Source: Rothia nasimurium
GTDB lineage: Bacteria > Actinomycetota > Actinomycetes > Actinomycetales > Micrococcaceae
Reading direction: 5' to 3'
DNA length: 64,000 nucleotides
Assembly (NCBI RefSeq): GCF_928381705.1
Contig: NZ_CAKMSR010000001.1
Location: forward strand, 124,001-188,000
The translations under genes were made by a program, and so were the position numbers. How positions within the stretch are numbered: the first letter of the stretch is position 1; every line of letters begins with the position of its first letter. Of this stretch, positions 1-8,342 are shown one piece after another. The notes below the pieces were generated by a model. The model was not told the DNA's origin. It did not search any database and worked only from the letters and a program-made list of their open reading frames with translations.

Positions 1-144
1 CAGCTCGCCCTTAACGAAAGGCAGCTGGCCCGAGGTGTAGACGTAGTTACCGCTGGTGACGGCAGGAACGTAGGCGGCTACCGGGGCTGCCAGCTCGGGC
101 AGGTCGTAGCCAAGTTCTTTGAGGCGGTCTTCGATCTTTGACAC
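1..144 (-). CDS. RidA/YjgF family protein (3' part cut by window edge)
   Basis: Only the first 48 codons are present; the gene runs off the left edge. The GTG start (reverse complement of 142-144) follows an AAGAAGG-like ribosome site. The visible N terminus has the pattern of actinobacterial RidA homologues: LKELGYDLPELAAPVAAYVP followed by a YVYTSGQLP strand. RidA family proteins deaminate reactive enamine/imine intermediates such as 2-aminoacrylate. The actinobacterial branch seen here is usually uncharacterised, so the substrate is unknown. It is followed on the other side by a DUF4177 gene, a pairing common in actinobacteria, and the two probably form one transcription unit. Confidence 0.8.
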   Translation of the reverse strand, partial: MSKIEDRLKELGYDLPELAAPVAAYVPAVTSGNYVYTSGQLPFVKGEL

Positions 145-233
145 GGTATACCTTCTTGAAAAGCAATGTTTCTAGGGGCCAAAAACCGGGCTCGTGGCTA
201 TGGTCAGCCTGAACCCGGTTCTGGTGTGAGTAT

Positions 234-440
234 TTAGTTACTAGCCTTCTTGCGCTTGAAGTAGGCGATCGGATTACCCTGAGTGGGAGCAACCATGTTT
301 CCGGCGGGAGTGGCGCCGCTAGGAGCGGGGGCACCGGGGAGCACGGTAACGAGCTCCCAGCCGTCTTCACCCCAGTTATCGAGGATCTGCTTGGTTGCGT
401 GAATCATCAGGGGCACTGTTGCGTATTCCCATTTTTCCAT
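234..440 (-). CDS. DUF4177 small protein
   Basis: A 68-residue protein beginning MEKWEYATVPL and containing DNWGEDGWELV, the signature of the DUF4177 family (short beta-rich proteins of unknown function starting with a WEY motif). It lies directly upstream of the RidA-type gene on the same strand, as in many actinobacteria. There is no signal peptide or membrane segment, so it is probably cytoplasmic. The function is unknown and only the family assignment is supported. Confidence 0.8.
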   Translation of the reverse strand: MEKWEYATVPLMIHATKQILDNWGEDGWELVTVLPGAPAPSGATPAGNMVAPTQGNPIAYFKRKKASN

Positions 441-561
441 AGCACCAAGCCTAGACCACCGGGGCTAAAAAGACGACTCTTACATCTCTCACAGGTTTTT
501 CTTGGGTGGCTGTGACATGCATGCCGGTGCGCTTTTCGCCCTGAGCCGATAAACTGATGCA

Positions 562-2691
562 ATGGCTTCTTCAAAGAATGTGCGAAAGAGGCGCCGTAGT
601 CCCGGCGACCTTGTTCAGTTTATTGCGCTGAGCATCATTGCCGGTTTTATTGCGGCGCTGATTATGGTGCCGCCCGCTACAGCTCTCAGTGCATCCATTA
701 ATGCATCAATGAACTGGTTTAAGAGTCTGCCCGCCTCCCTGAGTGACGGACCGCTCTCTCAGCCGTCCGTCATCTACGCAAATGACGGAAAAACTGAGCT
801 GGCGTCCTACTATGCCCAGAACCGTACCGAGGTGGCGCTGGACGACATTTCCCAACATATGAAGGACGCGATTCTTTCGTCCGAGGACCGTAACTTCTAC
901 GAGCACGGTGCGGTTTCCCCCATGGGTATCGCGCGTGCCCTGGTCAACAACATCATTAACCCTGAAGCCCGTCAGGGTGCTTCTACTCTGACCCAGCAGT
1001 ACGTCAATAACCTTCTGATTGATGCCGCTGAGCAGGCAGGCACCGAGGCAGGTACCTTGGGTGCTAATAAGGACTACCTTGATAAGATCAAGGAATTTAA
1101 GCTGGCCATCTCGATGGAGCAGAATCTCTCCAAGGACCAGATTCTTGAGGGCTACCTCAACATCATCAACCTGGGTGGTTCCAACTACGGTGTAGAGGCC
1201 GCAGCCTACTACTATTGGGGCATTTCAGCATCAGAGCTCAGCATCTCCCAATCGGCAATTCTGGCGGGCATGGTGGTTTCACCTAACGTCTACCGCCCCG
1301 ATGTTAACCCCGAACTGTCCAAGGAACGTCGCGATGTGGTGCTGGGCACTATGCTCCGCGACGGCAAGATTACCGAGGACGAATACTCGGATGCCCTGAA
1401 CGAAGAGATTACTCTCGATATTCACACCACCCCCATGGGCTGCTCAACCGCCGGCGACTTTGCGCATTTCTGTAGGTACGCAATATTTGATTTCCTGGGT
1501 GACGAGACCTACGGTGCCACCAAAGAGGACCGTGAAAATGCCCTCTACCGCGGCGGCTACAAGATCGTTACCACCGTTGACCCTGATGCCCAGAAGGACG
1601 CCAAGACCCAGGTTGAGGCCACCCAGCCTTCCACCAACAACCCCGATCGCGTCAGCGCCGCTCTCGTTTCCGTTGCTCCCGGTACCGGCAAGATTATTGC
1701 CATGGCCCAGAACTCCGGCTACGGCCCTTCTGATACGAGCAACTTTGCTGATAACTACTTCAACTTCAATGCAGATGTGGATCACGGTGGTACAGCAGGC
1801 TTCCAGCCGGGTTCTACCTTCAAGGCCGTGATTCTGGCCCAGTGGATTAAAGACGGTAAGGGCGTCAACGCTACTATTGACGGCACCTCACTGAGCTACC
1901 CCAAGGACTTCCGCTGGCCCGCTACCTGTGAAAAAAACGGCTACGTTACCTCTGAGGATGAGGAAGGGTACGTCTTTACCAATTCTGAAGGCGGTAACCA
2001 GAGCTGGGGCACTGTAGCCTACGGTCTGAAGAACTCCATTAACTCCTACGCCATTAAGATGGCTTCGGTTACTGATGCCTGTGCCATCAACGATTTGCGA
2101 GCCAAGCTCCGCATCACCGACGGCACCGGTTCAGACCCCTACACTATTACCCGCCCCGCCTATCTTCTGGGTGGTTGGGAACGCGGTACCACTCCGCTGA
2201 TTATGGCTTCGGCTTATGCAACCTTTGCCAGTGGTGGCACCTACTGCGAGCCCATGTCGCTGGAAAAGGTCAGCAAGGGCGATACCGAGGTCAAGACCTA
2301 TGAGTCCACCTGCGAACGCGTACTTGAAGAGGACGTTGCCAACGGTGTGAACTATGTGCTCAAGCAGGTTCTGGTGGACGGCTCGGGTTACCAGCGCGGC
2401 ATTGGCCTGACCGATGCGTCCGCTGCTAAAACCGGTACCACCGATAACTCTGCCCAGACCTGGACCGTGGGGTACACGCGCGGCCTTTCCACCGCGTCAT
2501 GGGTGGGCAGCATAGAAAACACCTCTCGCCCCCTCAACGGCCTTTCCATCAACGGTAGGGTTCTGAGCTACGTGGACGGTGCCACCTACGCAGGTGCCCA
2601 GTGGCAGAAGTTCATGCAGGCCCAGGCTAAGAACTACAACACCGATAAGTTCGATACCCCCTCGAACACGGTTCTTGGTACTAACCAGTAA
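562..2691 (+). CDS. Class A penicillin-binding protein (transglycosylase/transpeptidase)
   Basis: A 709-residue bifunctional peptidoglycan synthase. It has a short basic cytoplasmic tail, one membrane anchor (about 17-38), then a GT51 glycosyltransferase domain with EDRNFYEHG (108-116, catalytic Glu108), GASTLTQQ (139-146) and KIKEFKLA (175-182). The penicillin-binding transpeptidase domain follows, with the STFK active-site motif at Ser418, a KNSINSYA-type SxN motif, and KTGTT at 623-627. No PASTA domain follows, so it is shorter than mycobacterial PonA2. The first ATG is preceded by GATAAACT about 7 bases upstream and no clear Shine-Dalgarno, so the message may be leaderless. The metallophosphoesterase gene 8 bases downstream is its usual neighbour in actinobacteria. 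Confidence 0.93.
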   Translation: MASSKNVRKRRRSPGDLVQFIALSIIAGFIAALIMVPPATALSASINASMNWFKSLPASLSDGPLSQPSVIYANDGKTELASYYAQNRTEVALDDISQHMKDAILSSEDRNFYEHGAVSPMGIARALVNNIINPEARQGASTLTQQYVNNLLIDAAEQAGTEAGTLGANKDYLDKIKEFKLAISMEQNLSKDQILEGYLNIINLGGSNYGVEAAAYYYWGISASELSISQSAILAGMVVSPNVYRPDVNPELSKERRDVVLGTMLRDGKITEDEYSDALNEEITLDIHTTPMGCSTAGDFAHFCRYAIFDFLGDETYGATKEDRENALYRGGYKIVTTVDPDAQKDAKTQVEATQPSTNNPDRVSAALVSVAPGTGKIIAMAQNSGYGPSDTSNFADNYFNFNADVDHGGTAGFQPGSTFKAVILAQWIKDGKGVNATIDGTSLSYPKDFRWPATCEKNGYVTSEDEEGYVFTNSEGGNQSWGTVAYGLKNSINSYAIKMASVTDACAINDLRAKLRITDGTGSDPYTITRPAYLLGGWERGTTPLIMASAYATFASGGTYCEPMSLEKVSKGDTEVKTYESTCERVLEEDVANGVNYVLKQVLVDGSGYQRGIGLTDASAAKTGTTDNSAQTWTVGYTRGLSTASWVGSIENTSRPLNGLSINGRVLSYVDGATYAGAQWQKFMQAQAKNYNTDKFDTPSNTVLGTNQ

Positions 2692-2699
2692 GGACTCCC

Positions 2700-3653
2700 T
2701 TGAATTCTCAGAATTCTCGTGGCGTGGCGGCTTCAGCTGGCACCCTGGCTCAGACCCTTTCAGGGGTTCTGGCAGCGGGTGCTGTAGCTGGGGCCGCCAC
2801 GGCCGCTTATGCCCACTTTATTGAGCTCAATAACTTCCAGGTACGTAGGGAAACCCTGCCGATTCTGCCGGCAAGTAGCCCCGATTTTAAGATTCTGCAT
2901 ATCTCGGATATGCATATGATTCCGGGGCAGGCCCAGAAAACCGCCTTTATGCATTCTCTGGCCGAGCTAGAGCCTGACCTGGTCATCAATACCGGCGATA
3001 ACCTCTCCCATCTCGACGGTCTTCCCGCCCTACTAGAGGCCCTGGACCCTCTGCTGGATTTCCCGGGTGTCTATGTGCCCGGCTCTAACTGCTACTTTGC
3101 CCCGGTGCCCAAAAACCCGGCCCGCTACCTCTGGAAGAAGAACACCGGGGACGAGGCCAACGACCAAACCCGCGCGGTACTCCCCACCCAGGTGATGCAC
3201 GATGCCTTCGATGCCCGCGGCTGGATAGGGCTGATCAACCGCTACGAGACGCTCACCCTTGGAGGGCTGCGCCTAGAGTTTTCTGGGGTGGACGACCCTC
3301 ACCTGGAGTACGACCGCCACCCCGGCTTCTCCCCCACCGCTTTCGATGCGGAGCCGGGCCCGAGCGTCCGCTTGGGTGTCTGCCATGCCCCCTACCTGCG
3401 CACCCTCGACCGCTTTGCGGACGACGGCGCCCAGGCTATCTTTGCCGGCCACACCCACGGCGGGCAGGTCTGCCTGCCCGGCGGGCGGGCCCTGGTGTCC
3501 AACTGCGATCTGCCACCGGCCCGGGCCAAGGGTCTCTCCTACCAGGGGGACGTGCCCGTGCAGGTGACGGCTGGCCTGGGCACCTCACGCTATGCCCAGG
3601 TGCGCCTCTTCTGCCCGCCCGAAGCCGTACTGGTGACCCTAACCGCCAGGTAA
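2700..3653 (+). CDS. Calcineurin-type metallophosphoesterase, membrane-anchored
   Basis: A 317-residue protein with a hydrophobic N-terminal segment (about 14-40) and then a metallophosphoesterase domain. Metal-ligand motifs are DMHM after LHIS (Asp70, His72), NTGDN, GSN in place of the usual GNHD, a CHAPYLR strand, and GHTHGGQ near the C terminus. The enzyme class hydrolyses phosphomono- or diesters with two metal ions; the substrate is unknown. The chosen TTG start lies 5 bases after AAGGA, just past the PBP stop codon, so the two genes are co-transcribed. The pairing suggests an envelope role. GSNC replacing GNHD is common in this actinobacterial group and does not by itself indicate inactivity. 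Confidence 0.85.
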   Translation: MNSQNSRGVAASAGTLAQTLSGVLAAGAVAGAATAAYAHFIELNNFQVRRETLPILPASSPDFKILHISDMHMIPGQAQKTAFMHSLAELEPDLVINTGDNLSHLDGLPALLEALDPLLDFPGVYVPGSNCYFAPVPKNPARYLWKKNTGDEANDQTRAVLPTQVMHDAFDARGWIGLINRYETLTLGGLRLEFSGVDDPHLEYDRHPGFSPTAFDAEPGPSVRLGVCHAPYLRTLDRFADDGAQAIFAGHTHGGQVCLPGGRALVSNCDLPPARAKGLSYQGDVPVQVTAGLGTSRYAQVRLFCPPEAVLVTLTAR

Positions 3654-3693
3654 TCTATCTGGTTTTTGCAGGAATGCAAATGTAAGATAGATT
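3653..3693 (+). promoter_or_regulatory. Promoter with overlapping dyad (candidate operator) for the ABC exporter
   Basis: A nested inverted repeat (ATCTATCT at 3653-3660 with AGATAGAT at 3685-3692; TTTGCA at 3665-3670 with TGCAAA at 3675-3680; 4x4 internal mismatch) covers a promoter: -35 TTGCAG (3666-3671), 16-base spacer, -10 TAGATT (3688-3693). The predicted start site is at or near the ATG at 3697, so the mRNA would be leaderless. A repressor bound here would block both promoter elements. The regulator is not identifiable from the sequence. Confidence 0.5.
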
Positions 3694-3696
3694 ACT

Positions 3697-5562
3697 ATGG
3701 CTTCTCGACTACTGCGCGTCTCCCCCATACCAACCCCTCCCCCTGTGCCACCCGGTGCCCGCACCGAGCAGGACATCACCCTCTGGCAGTACTCCCGCCC
3801 CATTCGCGTCCGCTGGGTCTGCGGTCTTTTCGTGGCACTCACCGCCGCTATCATCGCTATCTCTATTCCCCAGGTGCTGGGCTGGATTGTCGATGCCATG
3901 CTCACCGACCAGCCCACGGTGGGAGCAGTCTGGGCGGGCGGTGCCCTGGTATTTGCCCTGGGTCTGGCTCAGTCAGCCCTTTTCTTCCTGCGCAGGCAGC
4001 TGGTTATTGAGCCTGCCAGCACGGTTGAGAACACCATGCGCATTGACCTTTTTGACCGCCTGCTGCGTTTCCCCGTGGCCTTCCATGACCGCTGGCCCTC
4101 AGGTCAGCTGCTCACCCGAGCCATGAGCGACCTGGGCACCATTCGCCGCTGGACAGCCTTCGGCCTGATCCAAATTATTACCGTGGCCGTCCAGGTAACC
4201 GTCGGCAGTTTCTACATGTTTACCGGCTCCTGGCAGCTGGGTCTGATCTTCCTGGCCAGCATGCCGCTGACCCTCTTCTGCGTCTGGCGATTTGTGCTGA
4301 CCTTCCGCACCCTGACCCGCAAGGCCCAAGAACGTACCGGCGACCTGGCAACAACCGTCGAAGAATCGGTGCAGGGCTTACGCGTGCTCAAGGCCCTGGG
4401 GCGCGGCCCGCACGCCCTGGCGGGGTTCAGGGCAGAGTCCCTAGAGTTGCTTGACCTTGAAGTTGCGCGCGGTAGGGCTATGGGCCGGGTCCGTATGCAG
4501 AGCACCTTCATCAGCGGGGCCTCCCTCTGCATAGCCCTGCTCTGGGGCCTGCACCTGGTGAGCACCGGCGTCATGACTGTCGGCGCCCTCACCAGCTATT
4601 TCGCCACCGCCACCATCCTCTTCACCCAGGTGGAGCGCTCGGGCATGCTGATTTCTATGTACCTGGCGTCGAGCGTTTCAATGGACCGCCACCGCCAGGT
4701 CATGGTGGGCGCGGCCGGTGAAGATATCGACATTCTGCCCGCCCACCGCGAGCGCCCCGAGGCGGCAGCTGCCCGCCTCGATTTTAAGGACGTCACCTTC
4801 AGCTACGGGGAGCAGGAGCAGCAGGTGCTCACCGGCTTTTCTGTGCAGGTGCAGCCGGGGGAGATTATTGCCCTGGTGGGCTCAACCGGGTCGGGCAAGT
4901 CTACCGTCCTGCAGCTGGTGCAAAGACTGTATGAGCCCACCTCAGGCAGTATCAGCTTGAACGGCCGAGATATTGCCTCTTTGCCTCTGCCGGAGCTCCG
5001 CTCCCAGGTGTCAATCGCTTTCGAAGACCCCCTGCTATTCTCAACCAGCGTGCGGGAGAACGTCCTGCTGGGGGTTGACCGTAGCGGGCTCAGCCCCGAC
5101 CAGGAAGATGCCCTACTCCACCGGGCCCTGACCATAGCGGCTGCCGACTATGTCTACCAGCTTCCGCAGGGGCTGGACACCGTGATTGGTGAAGAGGGCA
5201 TGAGTCTTTCAGGGGGGCAGCGTCAGCGCCTCTCGCTGGCCCGCGCTATTGCTGCGGCCCCGGCCGTCCTGCTGCTGGATGACCCCCTCTCGGCTCTCGA
5301 TGTGACCACCGAAGAAAAGGTGGTGGGCCTGCTCAAACAGGAGCTGACCGAAACCACCACCCTGCTCACAGCCCACCGGCCCTCTACGGTGGCCCTGGCC
5401 GACAGGGTTGTGCTCTTGCAGCAGGGGCAGGTGGCAGCGGTGGGCACCCATACAGAGCTTCTGGATAACCCCGTCTACCGCGACCTCATGAGCACCGACA
5501 CCACCATGCCTACCGCAGGGCAGGATGCCGGGGCTCCAGCCCACGAGAGCAAGGAGGGCTAG
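3697..5562 (+). CDS. ABC exporter half-transporter with degenerate nucleotide site
   Basis: A 621-residue fused transmembrane/ATPase protein of the multidrug/lipid exporter type (six predicted helices, then one NBD). The NBD has Walker A GSTGSGKS (395-402), signature LSGGQRQ, and a Walker B ending in Asp528-Asp529 (LLLDDPLSALD). The catalytic Glu is therefore Asp, as in the degenerate half of heterodimeric exporters such as BmrCD or TM287/288. It ends five bases before the next half-transporter, which has a consensus Walker B, so the two very likely form one asymmetric heterodimer. The substrate is unknown. The ATG at 3697 was chosen because the predicted -10 lies just upstream. Confidence 0.9.
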   Translation: MASRLLRVSPIPTPPPVPPGARTEQDITLWQYSRPIRVRWVCGLFVALTAAIIAISIPQVLGWIVDAMLTDQPTVGAVWAGGALVFALGLAQSALFFLRRQLVIEPASTVENTMRIDLFDRLLRFPVAFHDRWPSGQLLTRAMSDLGTIRRWTAFGLIQIITVAVQVTVGSFYMFTGSWQLGLIFLASMPLTLFCVWRFVLTFRTLTRKAQERTGDLATTVEESVQGLRVLKALGRGPHALAGFRAESLELLDLEVARGRAMGRVRMQSTFISGASLCIALLWGLHLVSTGVMTVGALTSYFATATILFTQVERSGMLISMYLASSVSMDRHRQVMVGAAGEDIDILPAHRERPEAAAARLDFKDVTFSYGEQEQQVLTGFSVQVQPGEIIALVGSTGSGKSTVLQLVQRLYEPTSGSISLNGRDIASLPLPELRSQVSIAFEDPLLFSTSVRENVLLGVDRSGLSPDQEDALLHRALTIAAADYVYQLPQGLDTVIGEEGMSLSGGQRQRLSLARAIAAAPAVLLLDDPLSALDVTTEEKVVGLLKQELTETTTLLTAHRPSTVALADRVVLLQQGQVAAVGTHTELLDNPVYRDLMSTDTTMPTAGQDAGAPAHESKEG

Positions 5563-5566
5563 CACC

Positions 5567-7387
5567 GTGGCAGCACACAAGATTTCCGATGCCGAAGACA
5601 AGATCACCCTCAGCCGCGAAGAGGCCAAGATGGTGCGGCAGCGCTCGGTTGCCCTTCTGCTTGATGTCCTACGGCCGGTGCGGGGTCATTTGCTCTTCAC
5701 GCTCTTCCTGGTCATCCTGGCAACCGCCCTGACCACCGCCATGCCCTGGCTGATTTCCACTGCCATTAACGATGCCCTGGAGCCTCTTCTCGCCGGGGAC
5801 AGCAGCTATGCCATCACCCTAGCTGCCCTCTATGTAGCTGCAGCGGTCGTGGCCGGCTTAGCGACCTACACCAACATTCTGCTCACCTACAAGATTTCCC
5901 AAAAGGTGCTCTTTGACCTGCGCCAGCGTATGTTTGAGCACGCCCAAAAACTCTCGGTAGGCTTCCACGACACCTACACCTCGGGCCGTGTAATCTCCCG
6001 CCTCACCAGCGACCTCGATACGATTCGGCAGTTCCTCGACTCGGGGCTTTCTGAGCTTGCAGCCATGCTGCTCTCCATCTCCTTTACCATCGTGGCCCTC
6101 TGCCTCATGGACTGGCGAGCTGGCCTCGCCCTACTGGTGATGATGCTCCCCGTCGCCTGGCTCACTGCCTGGTTCCGCCGCGAATCTGAGCTGGCCTACC
6201 GGGCCCAGCGGGTGGCGTCCGCCCGCATCATCTCCCGCTTTGCCGAGACCTTCACAGGCCTACGCGCCGTCAAGGCCTTCCGCGCCGAGGCAAGCTCGCG
6301 CGCAGCCTACGCGGACGCTGCCGAGGACTACCGGGTGCGGGTTATGCAGTCCATCAAGGTGCACGGCACCTACATGCCAGCCCTTCAAGCCCTGGGCAAC
6401 ACCTTTGTTGCCATTGTGCTCGTCATCGGTGGCTACTCCATTCTGGGCGGGGCCATGCAGGCCGGAACCCTGCTAGCCCTGGTCATCTACGCCAACCGGG
6501 TCTTTGAACCTATCTTCATGCTCTCGGACTACTACAACATGTTCCAGTCAGCGGTCTCTGCCCTCGAAAAAGTCTCAGGCTTTCTCGCTGAAGAGCCTGA
6601 GGTAGCCGAGCCCGAGCGTCCGGCCCATCGAACCGCTCCCGCAAGCGGCCACCTGATCTTTGACGAGGTTGAGTTTGAGTACGTCGAAGGACGCCCCACC
6701 CTGCACCGTCTGAATCTCGACATCCCTGCCGGGCAGCGCCTAGCCCTGGTGGGCGAAACCGGCGCCGGTAAATCAACCATCGCCAAACTCATTGCCCGGT
6801 TCTACGATGTCACCCACGGGCAGCTCACCCTCGACGGGGTAGACCTGCGTGACCTATCCGATGAGCAGCTGCGCCGTGAGGTCGTCATGGTCACCCAGGA
6901 GGCCTACCTCTTCAAGGGCACCGTGGCCGACAATATCCGCCTGGGCAACCCGGCCGCCAGCGATGAAGAGGTGTTCGAGGCTGCCCGCAAGGTCGGGGCC
7001 TACGATTTCATCACCGGCCTACCCCAGGGTTTCAATACCAACCTTTCTAAGCGCGGTGGGCGGGTCTCTGCGGGCCAGCGTCAGCTCATTTCCTTTGCCC
7101 GGGCCTTCCTGGCCGACCCGGCCGTCCTAATTCTCGATGAAGCCACCGCCTCCCTCGATATTCCCACCGAAAAGCTGGTACAGCAGGGGCTTGAGTCCCT
7201 GCTGGCGGGGCGCACCTCTGTGGCGATTGCGCACCGCCTCTCCACGGTCCTTACCGCCGACCGGGTGCTGGTAGTGTCGGACGGACGCGTGGTGGAGGAC
7301 GGCTCCCCCGCCGCCCTGGTCGAGGCCGGCGGACGCTTTGCCGCCATGGCCCGGGCCTGGGAAGAGAACAACAGTACCGAGGGCTAA
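5567..7387 (+). CDS. ABC exporter half-transporter, catalytic partner
   Basis: A 606-residue transmembrane/ATPase fusion from the GTG at 5567, which follows AAGGAGGG (5551-5558); upstream in-frame codons lack a ribosome site. It has six predicted helices and an NBD with Walker A GETGAGKS (from residue 396), signature VSAGQRQ, and Walker B ILDEATASLD with intact Glu525. It is the catalytically competent partner of the preceding protein: they are separated by 4 bases and surely co-translated. The exporter is at the cytoplasmic membrane and drives efflux by ATP hydrolysis; drug or lipid cargo cannot be decided. Confidence 0.92.
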   Translation: MAAHKISDAEDKITLSREEAKMVRQRSVALLLDVLRPVRGHLLFTLFLVILATALTTAMPWLISTAINDALEPLLAGDSSYAITLAALYVAAAVVAGLATYTNILLTYKISQKVLFDLRQRMFEHAQKLSVGFHDTYTSGRVISRLTSDLDTIRQFLDSGLSELAAMLLSISFTIVALCLMDWRAGLALLVMMLPVAWLTAWFRRESELAYRAQRVASARIISRFAETFTGLRAVKAFRAEASSRAAYADAAEDYRVRVMQSIKVHGTYMPALQALGNTFVAIVLVIGGYSILGGAMQAGTLLALVIYANRVFEPIFMLSDYYNMFQSAVSALEKVSGFLAEEPEVAEPERPAHRTAPASGHLIFDEVEFEYVEGRPTLHRLNLDIPAGQRLALVGETGAGKSTIAKLIARFYDVTHGQLTLDGVDLRDLSDEQLRREVVMVTQEAYLFKGTVADNIRLGNPAASDEEVFEAARKVGAYDFITGLPQGFNTNLSKRGGRVSAGQRQLISFARAFLADPAVLILDEATASLDIPTEKLVQQGLESLLAGRTSVAIAHRLSTVLTADRVLVVSDGRVVEDGSPAALVEAGGRFAAMARAWEENNSTEG

Positions 7388-7452
7388 ATCGGGGTGATTT
7401 GGCAGGCTTAAGACCACCGCGCTATACTTGAGAGGTTGTTATACGCAACAAT

Positions 7453-7529
7453 CGGGATGTGGCGCAGCTTGGTAGCGCGCGTCGTTCGGGACGACGAGGC
7501 CGCAGGTTCAAATCCTGTCATCCCGACCA
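7453..7529 (+). tRNA. tRNA-Pro (anticodon CGG)
   Basis: A 77-base cloverleaf. The acceptor CGGGATG (7453-7459) pairs with CATCCCG (7519-7525), the discriminator is A7526, and CCA is encoded (7527-7529). The anticodon stem is CGTCG/CGACG with loop TTCGGGA, giving anticodon CGG, which reads CCG proline codons. The T arm carries GGTTCAAATCC. A strong terminator follows directly. Confidence 0.97.
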
Positions 7530-7534
7530 AGCAT

Positions 7535-7568
7535 AACCGCCCCTGGTTCTAGCCGGGGGCGGTTTTTT
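7535..7568 (+). terminator. Terminator of tRNA-Pro
   Basis: AACCGCCCCTGG and CCGGGGGCGGTT form a 12-bp stem (one wobble) followed by a run of six T. Confidence 0.9.
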
Positions 7569-7613
7569 GTTGCCCGCTTTTGCCCCCATAGGGTCACACA
7601 GCGTCATAAATAC

Positions 7614-7643
7614 TTGCATTGTAAAGTTTATAGGGTGTAGTCT
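7614..7643 (+). promoter_or_regulatory. Promoter of the FMN reductase gene
   Basis: -35 TTGCAT (7614-7619), 18-base spacer, -10 TAGTCT (7638-7643). The region carries TGCAAATGTGA just downstream (near 7653), resembling TGCAAATGTAA in the ABC exporter promoter, which may indicate a shared regulator. Confidence 0.45.
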
Positions 7644-7674
7644 AAAGAAAAATGCAAATGTGAAAGGAAAACCA

Positions 7675-8235
7675 GTGTCACAGAAAGTTCTCGTTATCTC
7701 AGGCTCTGACCGCGACGGCTCCTTCAACACCCAGCTGGCAGAGCAGCTCGTTGAAGCCCTTGAAAACGAAGGGCAGAGCGCCGAGGTCTACGACTTCTCA
7801 GCTGTCCCCCTGCTCAGCCAGAACTCCGAGTTCCCCGCCCCCGCTTCCGTCGAGAAGCTGCGCGCCGACATCGCTAACGCGGCCGGCCTGATTCTGGTCT
7901 CCCCCGAGTACAACGGCTCCTACCCTGCCCGTCTCAAGAACCTGATTGACTGGGCCTCACGCGCCGTCATCGCGGGTGACAACACCACCCCCACCGTTCT
8001 CAACGGCAAGAAGGTCGGTGTAGCTTCGGTTGCTAACTCAACCTACGGCAAGTTTGTGCGCGAGAACCTGCGCAATCTGGTTCCCTACGTCCGCGCTGAC
8101 CTGATGGAGGGCGAGGGCCTGGGCATCCGTATTCCCGGTGAAGCCTGGGGCACCGGCAAGCTGGAGCTAGAAGAAGAGCAGCAGAAGAACGTTGATCAGT
8201 TCGTGGCTGACTACCTCAAGTTCCTGGCAGCCTAA
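7675..8235 (+). CDS. NADPH-dependent FMN reductase
   Basis: A 186-residue flavodoxin-like protein. VLVISGSDRDGSFNTQLA is the FMN-phosphate loop, and VSPEYNGSYPARLKNLIDWASR is the hallmark of the NADPH-dependent FMN reductase/azoreductase group (split here for description: SPEYNGS then LKNLIDW). Such cytoplasmic enzymes reduce FMN, quinones, azo dyes or chromate. The GTG at 7675 was chosen because AAAGGA lies 8 bases upstream; the longer reading frame would start inside the tRNA terminator. It is a single-gene unit with its own promoter and terminator. Confidence 0.88.
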   Translation: MSQKVLVISGSDRDGSFNTQLAEQLVEALENEGQSAEVYDFSAVPLLSQNSEFPAPASVEKLRADIANAAGLILVSPEYNGSYPARLKNLIDWASRAVIAGDNTTPTVLNGKKVGVASVANSTYGKFVRENLRNLVPYVRADLMEGEGLGIRIPGEAWGTGKLELEEEQQKNVDQFVADYLKFLAA

Positions 8236-8256
8236 GCCAGCTCAACTCAAGACATT

Positions 8257-8290
8257 GGGGCCTCCCTGTACAGCAGGGAGGCCCCTTCTT
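8257..8290 (+). terminator. Terminator after the FMN reductase gene
   Basis: A 12-bp perfect stem, GGGGCCTCCCTG/CAGGGAGGCCCC, followed by TTCTTT. It lies between convergent genes and may serve both. Confidence 0.85.
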
Positions 8291-8342
8291 TATGGGCCTG
8301 GCAGGTGGCTTCACCCGGCCAGATAGGCTCTGTGCTAAGGCC

